Shown here in pieces: positions 11,373 through 23,081 of a DNA stretch of 64,000 nucleotides; position 1 is the first letter of the stretch, and each line of letters starts with the position of its first letter. The stretch lies in NCBI GenBank assembly GCA_947561395.2, contig OX387189.1, positions 25,668,329 through 25,732,328 of the forward strand. Reading direction: 5' to 3'. The notes under the pieces are model-generated. The model saw only the letters and a list, made by a program, of their open reading frames with translations. It ran no database searches and had not been told where the DNA came from. The translations under genes were made by a program, and so were the position numbers. The DNA is from Buxus sempervirens (lineage: Eukaryota > Streptophyta > Magnoliopsida > Buxales > Buxaceae).

Positions 11373-12344
11373 TTGAACATTACTAAGAAATGATCCGAGG
11401 CCATCCTTCTTTATTTCCTTCAAAATTTTTAATCCCTAGTCTAGCCAAGTTAAACCGGTTCGTTTCTTTGATAAACCTAAACCGGGCTTACAGTCTTATA
11501 CTGGGGCAAAAAAAATTGGGGCAAGGCCAATTAAGGCAAAAATAAAGAAAGAAAGAGCAAAGAACAATGGCAAATGAAAGCCAAGTGTGAAAAGGATGCG
11601 AAGGATGCAATTTGGGAAAAAAGGGTTGAATTCATCATGACTGTAAGTCCGGTTGACCTATTTCAACATGTGAAAAATTTTGAGCCTTTAATACCTTTTC
11701 TTTCATAAACCGAGCCTAGCCTTTGTTTCGTCCTATTTCTAAGTCCTCGGTGATCTTAGTATGTTCGTTCAAATTTTAGAATGAAATTGGTGATGACGGA
11801 ATGCAGAAGCCGGCCCTAGTGAAAACCGTAACTGGCGCTAGGGGCAATATTGGCAAGAAGAAAAAAAAGAAAAAAGAAAGAAAAAACCAAAGGTTAAGTT
11901 GATCATGTGATCCGAGCTTGAAGAAAAATCAGTACAAGTATTGAGACTGAGCAGAGTAGGTAATACGGTCAATTCTGAAAAAAGGCAGTTGGAGATGACT
12001 CTAAAGGTCCTAAGATGGACGATTTTGATCCCTCATTATTAATTGGACTACCTTCTTCATTACTTAACCTGGTTTTAATTCATATAATTATGGGTGATTA
12101 AGTATATGGATCAAATTTCAAAAAATAAAAAAAATAAAAAAAAGGAAAAACTATACTTTGGCCAGTGATGATAAATCAAATACTTTTCATAAAACCTTTG
12201 TTTTTACAAGCATCTGAGCATTCTGAGGCCAATAATATAAAAAATTTATTTTTGAATTAAATCCTGTCTTTCCAATATTGGAGTTTGCTTTCGTACAAAG
12301 GTATGAAAAAACAAAGAAAGAAAAAAAATGTGCAGGAAATAAAG
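11373..12344. other. Spacer between pol and antisense genes
   Basis: A/T-rich, with A/G-rich patches at 11855-11885 and 12115-12150. No open frame of interest on either strand; it probably contains the 3' UTR of the antisense gene ending at 12345. Confidence 0.5.
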
Positions 12345-13960
12345 CTAGTCTCTGTCTCCAAGCCACTCCTCAAGCTCCCGAATCCGAGCTGCCTGAGCTG
12401 CAATTACTCCAGAAGCCCCCTCTGCAGCGGGATCACTCAAGAAGGAAATGACCTCATCTGAAAGAGTCTGCCTAATCCTCATGCTCCTAAGGCTGGCTAA
12501 AGCATCCTGGTGCTTCTGCCTCAAGGCTCGTACTTCAAGACAGTGAGCCTGCCTATGCTCCTCAAGTTGCTTCTCCATAGCCAGACGGCGAGATACCTGC
12601 TCTGCAAGTTGCCTCTCATGTCAAGGCCCCGTATCCTAAGCTCCTGGGCCTCTCGTACCCATATCTGCTGAAGTCGCTTGTGAGAAGCTCTCTCAGACTC
12701 CAGAATGTCCTCATAAGTAGGAGCCAAGACTGCTGGAGGATCTTCAGGTACGGAAGCCTAACTCTGTATCTGCTCCCTAATCCAAAAGAGATAGTCCTTC
12801 ACATGGGACTCTAAGAAGACGGGGCCCCGCATAAAGCGAACATAAGACCACTCCCTCATCAACCAGGCATTCAACTTCATGGTAGCTGGAAAAAGTGGCC
12901 CAAGACGATCTTCATACCCACTTGGGATTATAATCCCCTGGGTCGCTCTGAACTGACGAAGGACCCTCAAAGGAAGGTAAAGCACCGCATGTCTCAGGCC
13001 AGCCAGAACCAGAAAGTTGCGGTCTCGGAAGCTAATCACAGTCTCTGTATTGGGCTAATAAGTACCAGGCCACCTCACCTGAACATCCTAGAGTGTAGCC
13101 AAGAAAGTAAACAAGCCCTGTTTACCCCCTGGAATGTCGGGACACCCCCGGTTGCTCATCAAGATAGGAACTTTCAAGCTTGGGAAGAAGTGCCTATTGA
13201 TTTCCTCAATCTGACTCAGGTGGTCAAGTAGCCAAAGCTGCAAGGGAGGAGACATATTTCAGTGTATTGCATAAGAAAAAAAAAGCAAAAAGCAAAAAAG
13301 AAAAAAATAGCAAAAAAGAAAAAAAATGCAAAAAAGAAAATTTTTTACCTGCAGGATGGGGGCGCATGATAGGAAGCGCTTCGACTTCCTATGATAGCAG
13401 TCAGTCAAAGCCTGATACATCTCTGCCAAAATCATAGGGGCCAGTTCTCCGGCTCCCTAACCTGGCATACAACTGAGATTATGGCCAAGTCCACCTCATC
13501 ATCATTCCATGGGAAAAGTAGTTGGTTGACCACTATCAGGGTCAAGGCATTGAACCTAGCTTCTTTATTCTCCCCTCTCAAAAGCTTCTCAGTTAGAAAA
13601 GACTTGGACAAAGTCAATAGGGTATCAGAATCCCCTAAATCCTTCTTCCCTATGCCTAGGAAAGTAGAAGCCTCCTTCTTGTAGCTGGGCCTAAGGGGCG
13701 GATTCACTACCTTCTCATCAAACCTCAAGCCTAGAATGGTTTCCACCTCTTCAATGGTCAGGGTCATCTCATGGTTTCCAAAACGGAAAAGGTTGAGGTC
13801 GGGTACCCAATGGCCAGTCATGGCTTCAATAATCTCCCATTTGAAGGAAACCTTCGGGATAAGCATAATGTGGCCTAGATGGTTTTGATCTAAAAGGCTG
13901 TTTTGCAGGGGAGGCTGTGTGGACAGACAATGGCAAGGCAGAAGATGATCTGGATTCCAT
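12345..13960 (-). pseudogene. Antisense gene 2: plant-mobile-domain-like protein
   Basis: Read on the minus strand. ATG at 13960 lies about 110 bp below a TATA box (14078-14071). Exon 1 runs to 13349 and contains LNLFRFGNHEMTLTIEEVETILGL, then LLFPWNDDEVDLAIISVV, resembling plant-mobile-domain / DUF7745-type proteins (family call from memory). A 111-bp intron (13348-13238; CAG|GTAAAA, TTGCAG) joins in phase to exon 2 (LWLLDHLSQIEE). Exon 2 is interrupted by stops at ~13085-13050 and at 12758. The last part is a coiled coil ending ARIRELEEWLGDRD. Frameshifts lie between 13900 and 13866 and at ~13434. Role unknown; it lies antisense between pol and the 3' LTR, the aORF position of Tat elements. 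Confidence 0.65.
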
Positions 13961-14070
13961 TGGAGATGATGGGAGCAAGCTAGAACTCAAGGGGAGGAAG
14001 AAAAAGGCGAAAAAGGGGTTTTCTAAACTCAAAAACTCGTAAAAAATGCTCAAATCCCGAGGCTGGTTGC

Positions 14071-14078
14071 ATTTATAG
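14071..14078 (-). promoter_or_regulatory. TATA box of antisense gene 2
   Basis: CTATAAAT on the minus strand, 11 bp below the palindrome array at 14089-14232 and about 110 bp above the ATG at 13960. Confidence 0.65.
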
Positions 14079-14088
14079 CATGTTTTAA

Positions 14089-14232
14089 TGTATCCGGCAT
14101 ATCAGATCGGATACAAGGAAATTTATTCATATCCGGTAAACAGTGCCGGATACAAAGAGTTTTAAGCGTATCCGGCATATTAGGCCGAATACAAAGAAAA
14201 CTCAATGTATCCGGTCTGATATGCCGGATACA
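14089..14232 (-). promoter_or_regulatory. Four-palindrome array upstream of antisense gene 2
   Basis: Four imperfect palindromes at 14089-14115, 14128-14154, 14167-14193 and 14206-14232 have centres at 14102, 14141, 14180 and 14219, exactly 39 bp apart. The arms (TGTATCCGG / CCGGATACA) are those of the LTR arrays. Here they abut the TATA box instead of lying ~155 bp away. Confidence 0.85.
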
Positions 14233-14503
14233 AAGAAAAAATGCAAAAAAAAGAGAAAATGGAGGAAAATCCGAATTTTTTACCTGTTTCACGTGTGTAC
14301 AAGTTATAATTGCATAAAATTGAAAAGAAAAGAAGTGCAAGACAAGAGAGAATGAATAAAAAGTTTCTTTCATATATAAATGCAAGTTTCTCTGTACAAA
14401 GTATGATGAAAAATACATAAAAATCCTAATCTCCCACTACTGTGCAGGATCACCCCCCACGTCATTTGCCTCAGGCCCCTCTGCGACCTCTACCTCGAGG
14501 TGA

Positions 14504-17116
14504 TCAACGCCTAGAGTATGCCAGAATACGCTCGGCAGCATGGTGAGGAAGCCGACCCACAACCGACTGGATCTGATACTCCAAGCAATACTCCGAAAGG
14601 TCTGGAAGCGGATCAGGAGCAGAATCTGGGGAAGAAGCCTCGGGCTCAGCACGTACAGGCTCGACTGGACCCTCAGCCACAGCGGCCTCCGCTCCCGCAG
14701 ATCCAGAAGGCCCAACAACAGTAGAAGAGGAACCGGGAATAGAAGTATCTTGGTCAACAGAAAGGGTCAGAAGCAGAAATATCAAGATAAACCAAAAAGG
14801 GAAAATTAAAGAAAACTTACTTGGAATATCTACAATGGGAACTGGGGGATCCAGCTCAATTGGATCAACAGCAGGGAGGTCCTTCGGCTCAGGAGCCGCC
14901 ACTGGAGATGAAGGACCCACAAGATCCTTAGGAGCCGCCACTAGAGATGGATCGGGAACAGTGGATGGAGCATCCTCAGCAGCCCGAACCGGAGATAGAT
15001 CAGGAGCCGGAGGAGCTGGCTCGTAGGCAGCATCCTGATCTGGGACTGGGCCCTGCAAAAGTCAAACAGGCATATCAGAATATCAGAAATGAAAAAAATG
15101 AAATTACAAGAGAACCAGATACCTGTCTAGTCTAAAGCTCAGCAACCAGAGCCTCCAACTCTCTGATCCTAGCATCCCGCTGGGCCACGACCGCATCATG
15201 CTCTGCGATCATATCCTCGATCGCGGCCCGCTGGGTCTGGAACCGGTCCCGAATGAAGATCATGAAACTCACAGTGTCATCATGGACCTGAATGAAGATC
15301 CCGCCAATCTCGGTCACCCCGGCGCGAGTCGGTCGATCCATCAAGCACCCAATGGATACGCTCTGGATCCACTCGTCGTAATCCCCAGCTACTGTGAGCC
15401 CCTTCGCATCCTGGAAATGATCAAACTGATCAACATCAAAGCTTGGCAGGAGCGTGTCGGGACCCACACGAGGAGGGGGAACGGGGATACGAAGTGTGCC
15501 TGTGTGCTGATAGTACAGGCGCTCTCCCAAGTACATCACCCTACCAAGCCTCCCAAGGAAGCACTGGTAGGGCTGACATCGCCGATCTCTATCAAAGGCG
15601 TCCTGCACTACCATCTCACGAGCAACTCCAACATCCACATCGTCAAAGCGGGACAGGATGAGCTGCAAAGAAGAGATATGGTCAGATACAGTCAAGATGC
15701 AGAAAAAGAAATAAAAGGAAAAAGGACAAAGGATTTACATCGAATCGGCGGGCACGGTCCAAGTGCACCCGAGCAGTGCAAGGCTGACTCCTATCAGCAT
15801 CTCGGACCTGGGCCGACCAGCGTAAAGCAACAGGGAAATCCGCAACCTCAGGCACCGGGGATGGGTGGAAGAAAGTCATATAGGTGTACATAAACACCTA
15901 GCAAAAGAAAAATCAGTCAGAAATAAAGGAAGATAAAGCCCAAGGAATGGGACAGGACAACTTAATACCTGCAGGATCTGCCAGAAGAACCGGCAGCTGA
16001 CCCCATCACCTCTCGAGGCTGCCAGGCCTCGAACCACTCGGCACAGCCCAGCCAAGATGGTCCCATAGATGAGTCGACCCCATGCTAGCTGGCGGGTCTG
16101 ATGAAAATCTCGCAGAGCATCTAAGAAAAGAGGACTGACACTAGTCGTATCCTCCGGGAAGAAGCAGCTCCTGAGCATCAGCAGAAAAACGTGCCGGAAG
16201 ATAGGAACAAAGGCCGCATCCTCCACAGCAACGGTCGCATGTCTCCCCTCATAATGACGAGCCAAGCTCTTCCGCAACCAACTAATGGAGAGACGACCAC
16301 TCCGCCCATCCCAAGCAGCAGGAGGCAGGTCCTGATATCCCAGAAGAAGGCCGATATCCTCCGTGGAAGGCCGATCCAAGACGATGGTCCGCCCCATCAA
16401 AGGAATACCAGTAATCATCACAAAGTCGGAAGGGCGGATCCCCAGCTCCACGTCCGGCAGATGGAATGATTGAATGTCCGGAAAATATCTCTCCATCATG
16501 GCGAAGATAAGTAGACGATCGGCTCGGAATGAGGGAATGCTGAGGAAATAATCCAAGTGGCACCTCCCAAACTCACGCCTGAGTGCCGCAGAAAGCGACT
16601 GAGCTAACTCGCTAAATCTCCCCCAACTGCCTTGCAGATGGGAAGAATGATATGGAAGAGGCACATCGGCCTGGATGCACATGGAGGGGTGACTATCCAA
16701 GCCACTGAGGAGCTCTGTATCATGAACAGATGCTCTCAGCTCCGCAGAAACCCCTGACAAAGCTACAGCAGCACCATCTTGAGCCGCACCTCTGGCTCTA
16801 CCTCGGCCTCGGCCTCTGCCACGGCCTCCCTCACCCTCAGGGGCCTGATCCTGAACTTGGCCTCGGCCTCTGCCCCGACCTCGAGCCGGAGCAACAACGG
16901 GCTAAAATTCAAAGGAAAAGTGTGAAGATTGGCATAGGAAGAGAATAGAAGGAGGAAAAGAAGAATTGGGAAGCCTACCTCAGCAGAGCTCTCTCTTAAA
17001 TCATCTAATGGCTCAGACAAAGTGGCGCTAGAACTCGCCTCTGTCCGAGCCCACGAGGTGGAAGGCCGATCAGCTGGGTCAACCTCCTCTCGCACATGGG
17101 AGCGACTCCTAGCCAT
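14504..17116 (-). CDS. Antisense gene 1: spliced plant-mobile-domain-like protein
   Basis: Model on the minus strand. Exon 2 is 17116-16979 (46 codons; the ATG directly follows splice acceptor TGTAG). Exon 3 is 16901-15969 (311 codons: RG-rich start, then a domain with SIPSFRADRLLIFAMMERY, DFVMITGIPLMGR and LLMLRSCFFP). Exon 4 is 15897-15739 (53 codons). Exon 5 is 15662-15123 (coiled coil ending RDARIRELEALVAEL). Exon 6 is 15052-14821 (Pro/Ala-rich). Exon 7 is 14748-14504. Every junction has GT and AG and phases agree throughout, giving ~748 codons, but a TAG at 15134-15132, four codons before the exon 5 donor, would end the protein at 586 residues. The domain resembles aminotransferase-like/plant mobile domain proteins (from memory); molecular function is unknown. 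It lies antisense to the host retroelement with its own promoter at 18300. Confidence 0.7.
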
Positions 17117-18270
17117 CTACACAGGGAAGTGTTTTATGAATTTATCAGAAATTGTACCTTGCTTTTGGTCTAGGTTCACGGGATTATTTTTCAAAATTAT
17201 CGTGAATTATGTCTCGAAGGAATTTTATCTCATTTGTGTTATCTACAAAGTTTTGGGGAGTGAGAGATATTTTCTGTTTCTAATTCTAAAATATTTTTCC
17301 TAACCCTAAAAGATTCTTACAATGCTTAACATTTCCTAATCTGTTGTGATTTCAGGATATACTCATGGAGGCAGAATAAAAAGCAAAGGTGAGGATCGAA
17401 AAAACAGAATTGGCAAGCCAGGTCGGAAAGTCAAGGTATGGGGATGGGCAATCCACCATCAATAATTGGCAAAATCTAAAAGTCATGACCAAAGGTTATA
17501 ATCAGCAATATCAGCAGTAAACCATCCGATGGTATCAGATAATGCCATTCAAAAGTGAAGCCACTATTAAGTGATCAATCTTGTGGAATAATTGATCATG
17601 GATAGAAATATATATATATATATATCTCCAGCAGGACAATCTTAAAGAATCACAGCAAATTGGAGACCAAAGCTTGTTCTAACATGCAACCAGGAAATCT
17701 AGCATGCAATCAGGAAATCAGTAGTCCAAGGAATCAAAGCATGCAATCAGAAAATCAACCATCAAGACTCAAGCAAACCAAGCATCTACAAGAAAGGCTG
17801 CCCAGCATAATCAATCTCAATCCATACAACAATTCAGTTCATACACAAACCAAAAATCAGTCGGAAATTACCAATGGTGGGTAATTCAAAGTTACTGTCA
17901 ATTTGAGGACAGAAATATGCAAAATTTGTCAAAGCCATAATCTAAGTTTGCTGCAAATGTGCAATCGGCCAAGAGAAAAATATATTTTTTGCTTACCAAT
18001 AGTGCCGAACAATGGATTGAAAGGTTGGAAGCAGGAAGGATGCCGAAAATTGAAGAAGGTCACCGAAGCCTGGGTAATGGCGACTAAACAGTCACTTGGG
18101 AGCAAGAACGAAAACTCCACAACGATTCTAGGGCTCGGTCGCAGCAGTAAATGAGTATCGCCGGAAGCAGCGAGAGTCACCGGGAGCCGTCGGAGAAGAA
18201 AGGGGAGCCGTCGGGGACGAAGGAAAAGAGAGGTGTGTCCGGTTTGAGTAATTGGAGAAGGAAGAAAAGA
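17117..18270 (-). other. 5' UTR exon and intron of antisense gene 1
   Basis: On the minus strand a first non-coding exon (~18270-17997) ends at ATTG|GTAAGC. An 880-bp intron (17996-17117) ends TGTGTAG immediately before the ATG. The intron contains an (AT)n run at 17609-17624 and no gene on either strand. The start-site position is inferred from the TATA box. Confidence 0.55.
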
Positions 18271-18296
18271 ATGGGGAAAGTTGCGGTCGCGCGCGA

Positions 18297-18305
18297 CTTA
18301 TAAAA
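18297..18305 (-). promoter_or_regulatory. TATA-like box of antisense gene 1
   Basis: Minus-strand TTTTATAAG, 6 bp below the two palindromes at 18311-18376 and followed by a GC-rich start region. The arrangement matches the promoter of antisense gene 2. Confidence 0.55.
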
Positions 18306-18310
18306 CCATG

Positions 18311-18376
18311 AGTATCCGGTGAATCAAGCCGGATACAAACAAGGCCATTCGTATCCGGCATGCTATACCGGATACA
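18311..18376 (-). promoter_or_regulatory. Two-palindrome array upstream of antisense gene 1
   Basis: Palindromes at 18311-18337 and 18350-18376 have centres at 18324 and 18363, again 39 bp apart, with arms GTATCCGG / CCGGATAC shared with the LTR arrays. Confidence 0.8.
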
Positions 18377-18892
18377 AAAGAAAAAAACAAAAAAAAAGAG
18401 AGAGAAAAAAAAAGGAAAAAAGAGAAAAATAAATGAAAAAAGGAAAAAAGGGAAAAAAGGAGAAAAGAAAAAAAAAGAAGAAAAAAAAAAGAAAGAGAGC
18501 AAAAATGCGCTGCAAAGTTAGCTATTTTCTCACAAAATCCTATTGTCGCCTTAAAATCCACCTCACAGCCAAGAGAGCTCAGTGGAATTTGGGACAACTT
18601 TGGGAAATGTGTTGGTCAAAAAGGAAGATATCCACTCAATTTTTAACTTGGTGATAAAAAAAATCAGTTTTCACAAAATCCTATTTTTGGGCTTAAAATC
18701 CACTTCATAGCCACGAGAGCTCAGTGGAATTTAAGAATTCTTGGAGAAATGCCCCCTTAAAGTTAAGGCTTTTTGGCAAATATTCACCTAAAAATTATTT
18801 TGAACCAAGCAAATCAAAGTTAAGGGAGTGCAATTTGGGCTTGTCTAATCTTTGCAGCTCATTGCTTCGCAACTCCCGCAAAGAGGGGTAGT
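18377..18892 (+). other. Purine-rich tract, duplication and polypurine tract
   Basis: 18379-18500 is almost pure A/G on the plus strand. A ~60-bp segment (TCACAAAATCCTAT to GAGAGCTCAGTGGAATTT) occurs at 18531-18590 and again at 18672-18732. AAAGAGGGGTAGT at 18880-18892 lies directly before the LTR start and is the likely polypurine tract, which fixes the element orientation as plus. Confidence 0.65.
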
Positions 18893-18992
18893 TGTAGACA
18901 CCCCAAATTGCACTGTCAAAATGATCAATAATCACCAAAAATCATTATCTCCTTGAAGGCCAACACAGAATTTGAGAAAATGAGTTTTTGCC

Positions 18993-19137
18993 TTGTATCC
19001 GGTAATTCAGGCAGGATACAAGTGTCCTTCTTTGTATCCGATGGAACATGCCGGATACAAGCAGACCTCAGTGTATCCGGCATCATAGGCCGGATACATT
19101 AAGGCACTTGTGTATCTGGCCTGATATGTCAGATACA
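18993..19137 (+). promoter_or_regulatory. Four-palindrome array in LTR C
   Basis: Palindromes at 18993-19021, 19032-19060, 19072-19098 and 19111-19137 have centres at 19007, 19046, 19085 and 19124, exactly 39 bp apart: the mirror image of LTRs A and B. Some arms have single mismatches (for example CAGGATACA, TGTATCTGG). Confidence 0.85.
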
Positions 19138-19752
19138 CAAGTTTTGCTCAAAATTAGGGTCTTCCGAGAGCTTTTCACTTTTACCATCATATCCCTCATT
19201 AAATGAGTGGAAATCTCGGAAATAGCCTTAAGGTTAAGGTTGGTGGGCTATAGACATTATGTTGTGTCTACCATTCTCACCAACCCTAACCCTAGACTTT
19301 GCCAATAAATAGGAGCCTCCCCCTTAAGCAAATGGCCATTAATTCTCTTGCAAACAATTCTTGTCAAGAATCTCTGCCAAGAAGAGCTCCGAGTGAACAG
19401 GGAAACCGCTGCGGAAGTGCTTCCAGAACCCAGGTAAGCCTCAAACCTCTTTTTAATTTTTGTCCTTACATTTCTAGATTTAGATCTCTTCTTCTACCTT
19501 TCTGTAGAATAAGGCCTTCTATGTGTGTGAAAACCCTTCCCCGGCTCAAAGTATCTCAAGACTCCCCCTGGCCGTAAAACGTGAAGGCGGGATCTAGGAG
19601 AAACGAGACTGGGGATTGATCCTAGTGATAGAACCTATTTGAATAAGCCTTTTGCATCTATGTAAACCGATCCATATTCAAAGTACCCCAAGATTATCTT
19701 GAAGAACCGTGTTTAACGGGGAGAGAGAACTAAGGGAAACGATAATGGAACG

Positions 19753-21763
19753 TGTAACGCCCCGGAACCGGGTTACGTGAAATAAACCGTAACTCGTTCC
19801 CAAGGAGTTAACTTTTCACACAGGATCGCTATCAGAGTGAAGGAAAACATGAAATAACCATTTTTATAATCATAGTCAACTAAAATTTTCCCCAACTCAC
19901 CTGAGCCAAGCATATACCCACTTGTAACGTCCTCACCAGGATCTGAAAACAAAACAAAACAGTGAGATACGACTATCTCAGCAAGTAGCAATGCATGCAT
20001 GAAATACAGATATAACCTTTTTCCAAAACGTGCATAAATTATGAACGGTAAAGTATACGATTAACCTCGGTTAATCCGTCTAATCTCGGAAAACATCGTC
20101 ATTCAAATTCAAAAAAAAAAAAAACATTATATATTGGGACTCGTGAAGTTTGTCTATTTTGTGTGGCTAAGCACTAGAGTTCCAGACAATCCAGTCTAAC
20201 ACTGCAACAGCTCGAACATCCAATATCGTCGCCCTCATGGCGGAAAACTCAAGTGACCTCACCATCATGGTGGAAACGGAGTTGCTGCAGCACTTCCCTC
20301 ATGGAAGGCCTCTCCATCATGGAGGAAACGCATGAAGGAACCCCAGACTTAAATCCAAACAAAATATACAAATTCACTACAACTAGACTGTGGATCCACA
20401 CTAAGTCTCACCCTTAGTACTAGGTAAAAGATATCGTATATCGAGTAAATTTATCTTAATAACCATGCTTATAATAAAAGAAGACATTTTGTAGTGGACA
20501 ATATCAATTTCGTTTTCGTGTACTCATTAAAACCATCCAATAAAAATATTTCAGCATTTACTACTACTTTAGAAATACTCTTAATATCATTCCCCCGGAA
20601 TAAATGAACACGTGAAGAATTCATAAGTAAAACATTTCAGGTAACAATAAAATTCAGCAATATTAATGTAAGATTAAAACAGTCCCATAATTCCTACAAC
20701 TTAGTCCTCCTATCTTAAGGTGCAGAATTTGATATTTCTTTACTAATTGAGTGTTAAACCACTCATGCTCAAAAACTTCTGCAGATCACCAACAGCAATG
20801 AAGTCTCATCGAACCAATATATATAAAAAGAAAATCTGATATGATAATTTGCCCTTTTAATTTATTGTCAAATAATTTTCCATAGATCACCACAGCTCAT
20901 TGAATCCCAAATAACATTTGAATAAAATAGATGGAGTGATACTATAGGCTAGAACATGTAAATCTGCTCCAAATATGCACAATTCCATCTTGCAGAAATT
21001 TCAACTTACACTTAGATGGACTTAACATACCACAACTCTTTAATCCAATTTTTGATACTAGGTATTTGTAAAAATTAGAATTCAATATACTAATCAAGTT
21101 AGAGAAAAGAATCAATAGTTTGAAATTAATGTAAGAACCAACTCTAAAGTACTCTAAGAATTTCCAAACATTAACTTGCATTTTAGTACTAATAACTCAA
21201 GAAGTTCTCAAAATTTCTTTTAAATCTTTTAATGATAATTTATAAGAAGCTAAAATGTAAATGATCTTAAAAACCCAACTAATTGGTTCTAATACTGATT
21301 ACTACTAATTCCTATAGTTTACTGAAATTTTTGGACCTTTATTGACACATGAACAATTTTGGTGGATTAATAATAATATGTTAGTACTTAAGATGTATTC
21401 AAGAAACCCAATTTTAAATTTGCAGAAAATCATTCTTTGTCTTTAAAAGTGCATCACATAACTCATGTACTTTATGCTATTGATTTCATTTCCATAAAAT
21501 AGAACATGAATCTAAATTTTTGCTACAAATTTGAAAATATAGAATATGGTAGAGCAGGGGTCATTGTGTAATTTTGTTTTTTTAAAACTTCCTTTAACTT
21601 AAAGGTTTCTAAATTGCAAGAGTGCCTCAAAACAATTTCAAATTTGCAATTTTTGGACACTAAATTCAACGAACCCAGATTTTCTCTCTCTACCGTAGAA
21701 AACAACCCAATTCCCCACTATTCTACCCAGCCCCTCTTACTACCACATCTCAAATAATTTTTA

Positions 21764-21809
<46 letters not shown>

Positions 21810-23081
21810 TTGTTTTTTTTTTTTATTTCTCTTCTCCCCTTTTGATTTCCATTGTTTCTGCAACTTTTTTTTTTTTTTTTTTTTACCGTGGCTGTATCGC
21901 CCATTAGCAGCCCCCTTTTTCTACTGGTTTATGCTCAATGGTTCCCTCTCTCTCTCATACGAACAACCCCAGAATTATTCTTGTTCTATAGCACTTCTTA
22001 CTCTGAATCAAATCTACAACATGCTGATTATCTCTCATCCAGAATTTAAACTCAGAATTTTTCTTCTTGCCAACGATCATACTAGCAGCTCCTATCCATA
22101 ACTTTTCTATCATGAAAACGTGGGGAGATGATGCATTGGTAAGTTAGATTAATAAGCAATTATCTAATGCATTCATTCATTCCTAGAGCATGCGAAATCA
22201 GTCCATAAATTTTGCTGCAAATCAGAACAAAAACCATGGCTATGTGTCACGTTTAAACCACCCATTCCAAATGTCAAGAAGGTGCTAACTTACATTGTTT
22301 GATGCTGGAAACTTCACTCTGAAACAACAACAGCAGATTTGGTATTTCTCCACGCCAATTCAAGTCGAAGAAACTGCTCACTGTTCTACAATTTTTGGAC
22401 GTTTTTCTGCTCCAGCAACTTAGCACGAATCCCCCTTAGAACAAGGCTTCTCCCTTCTTAGGATTTCTCAATTCCAATTCTCCATCTCACTTCCCAGATC
22501 TACAATTCATAAACCATTTTAATTCGAGGGTTACAATTTACTTATTGCACTTACGGTTACCTGTTGCAACTCCATACGTTTAGCAACTCTTCAAATCCAA
22601 CATGATCCCATGCATCGATACCCCACTAAACTCCTACACCACACCATTTAAATTTTTTTTTTATATATATTTTTATTTTAACTCCCAAACCATTCCAACA
22701 TCACCACATGAATTATTTAATTCTAATTAAAATTTCTAAATAATATTTTCTATTGAACTTATAATAAAATTTACTTACCTTTATTTTATTAAATTCGACT
22801 GTTGCTAAATTTCCATTTGCTCTTGCGTATCGCACACCTGAAAATCCACCAATATTAAGTTTTAATTTATTAATTATTTCCTTCAATTATAAATACTAAA
22901 AATCTGGGGTTACGGTGTATTTAAAATCCTTCGTATCTTTATAATTAGATTTTCCACCCAGATTCACCCGAGAATTCCGGTTTGACTGCTTAATCTCCTT
23001 TTTCTGAACTTTCATCAATTAAATAAATTACTAAACCCCAAAATCCAATTTTTAATATTATTAAAAATTCGGGGTTTTACA
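19753..23081. mobile_element. Nested solo LTR or LARD-like element, TSD GAACG
   Basis: Begins TGTAACGCCCCG, ends CGGGGTTTTACA, and is flanked by GAACG at 19748-19752 and 23082-23086: a clean insertion into LTR C. No protein-coding frame. It holds four CATGG-centred palindromes (20231-20330), a (CT)n run (about 21766-21808) and poly-T runs. Length is 3329 bp, long for a solo LTR, so a non-autonomous large retrotransposon derivative is also possible. A related LTR remnant lies at 24906-26230. Confidence 0.8.
21766..21808. repeat. (CT)n microsatellite
   Basis: About 20 CT units, followed by T-runs at ~21815 and ~21867, inside the nested LTR. Confidence 0.9.

Noticed and set aside
15198..15893. 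231-codon plus-strand frame opposite antisense gene 1
   Set aside because: Shadow of exons 4-5 on the other strand. The minus strand has phase-matched splice sites and domain-like sequence; the plus frame has no recognisable motif.
18128..18597. Phe-rich minus-strand frames near 18400
   Set aside because: Translation of the purine-rich tract upstream of the TATA box of antisense gene 1.
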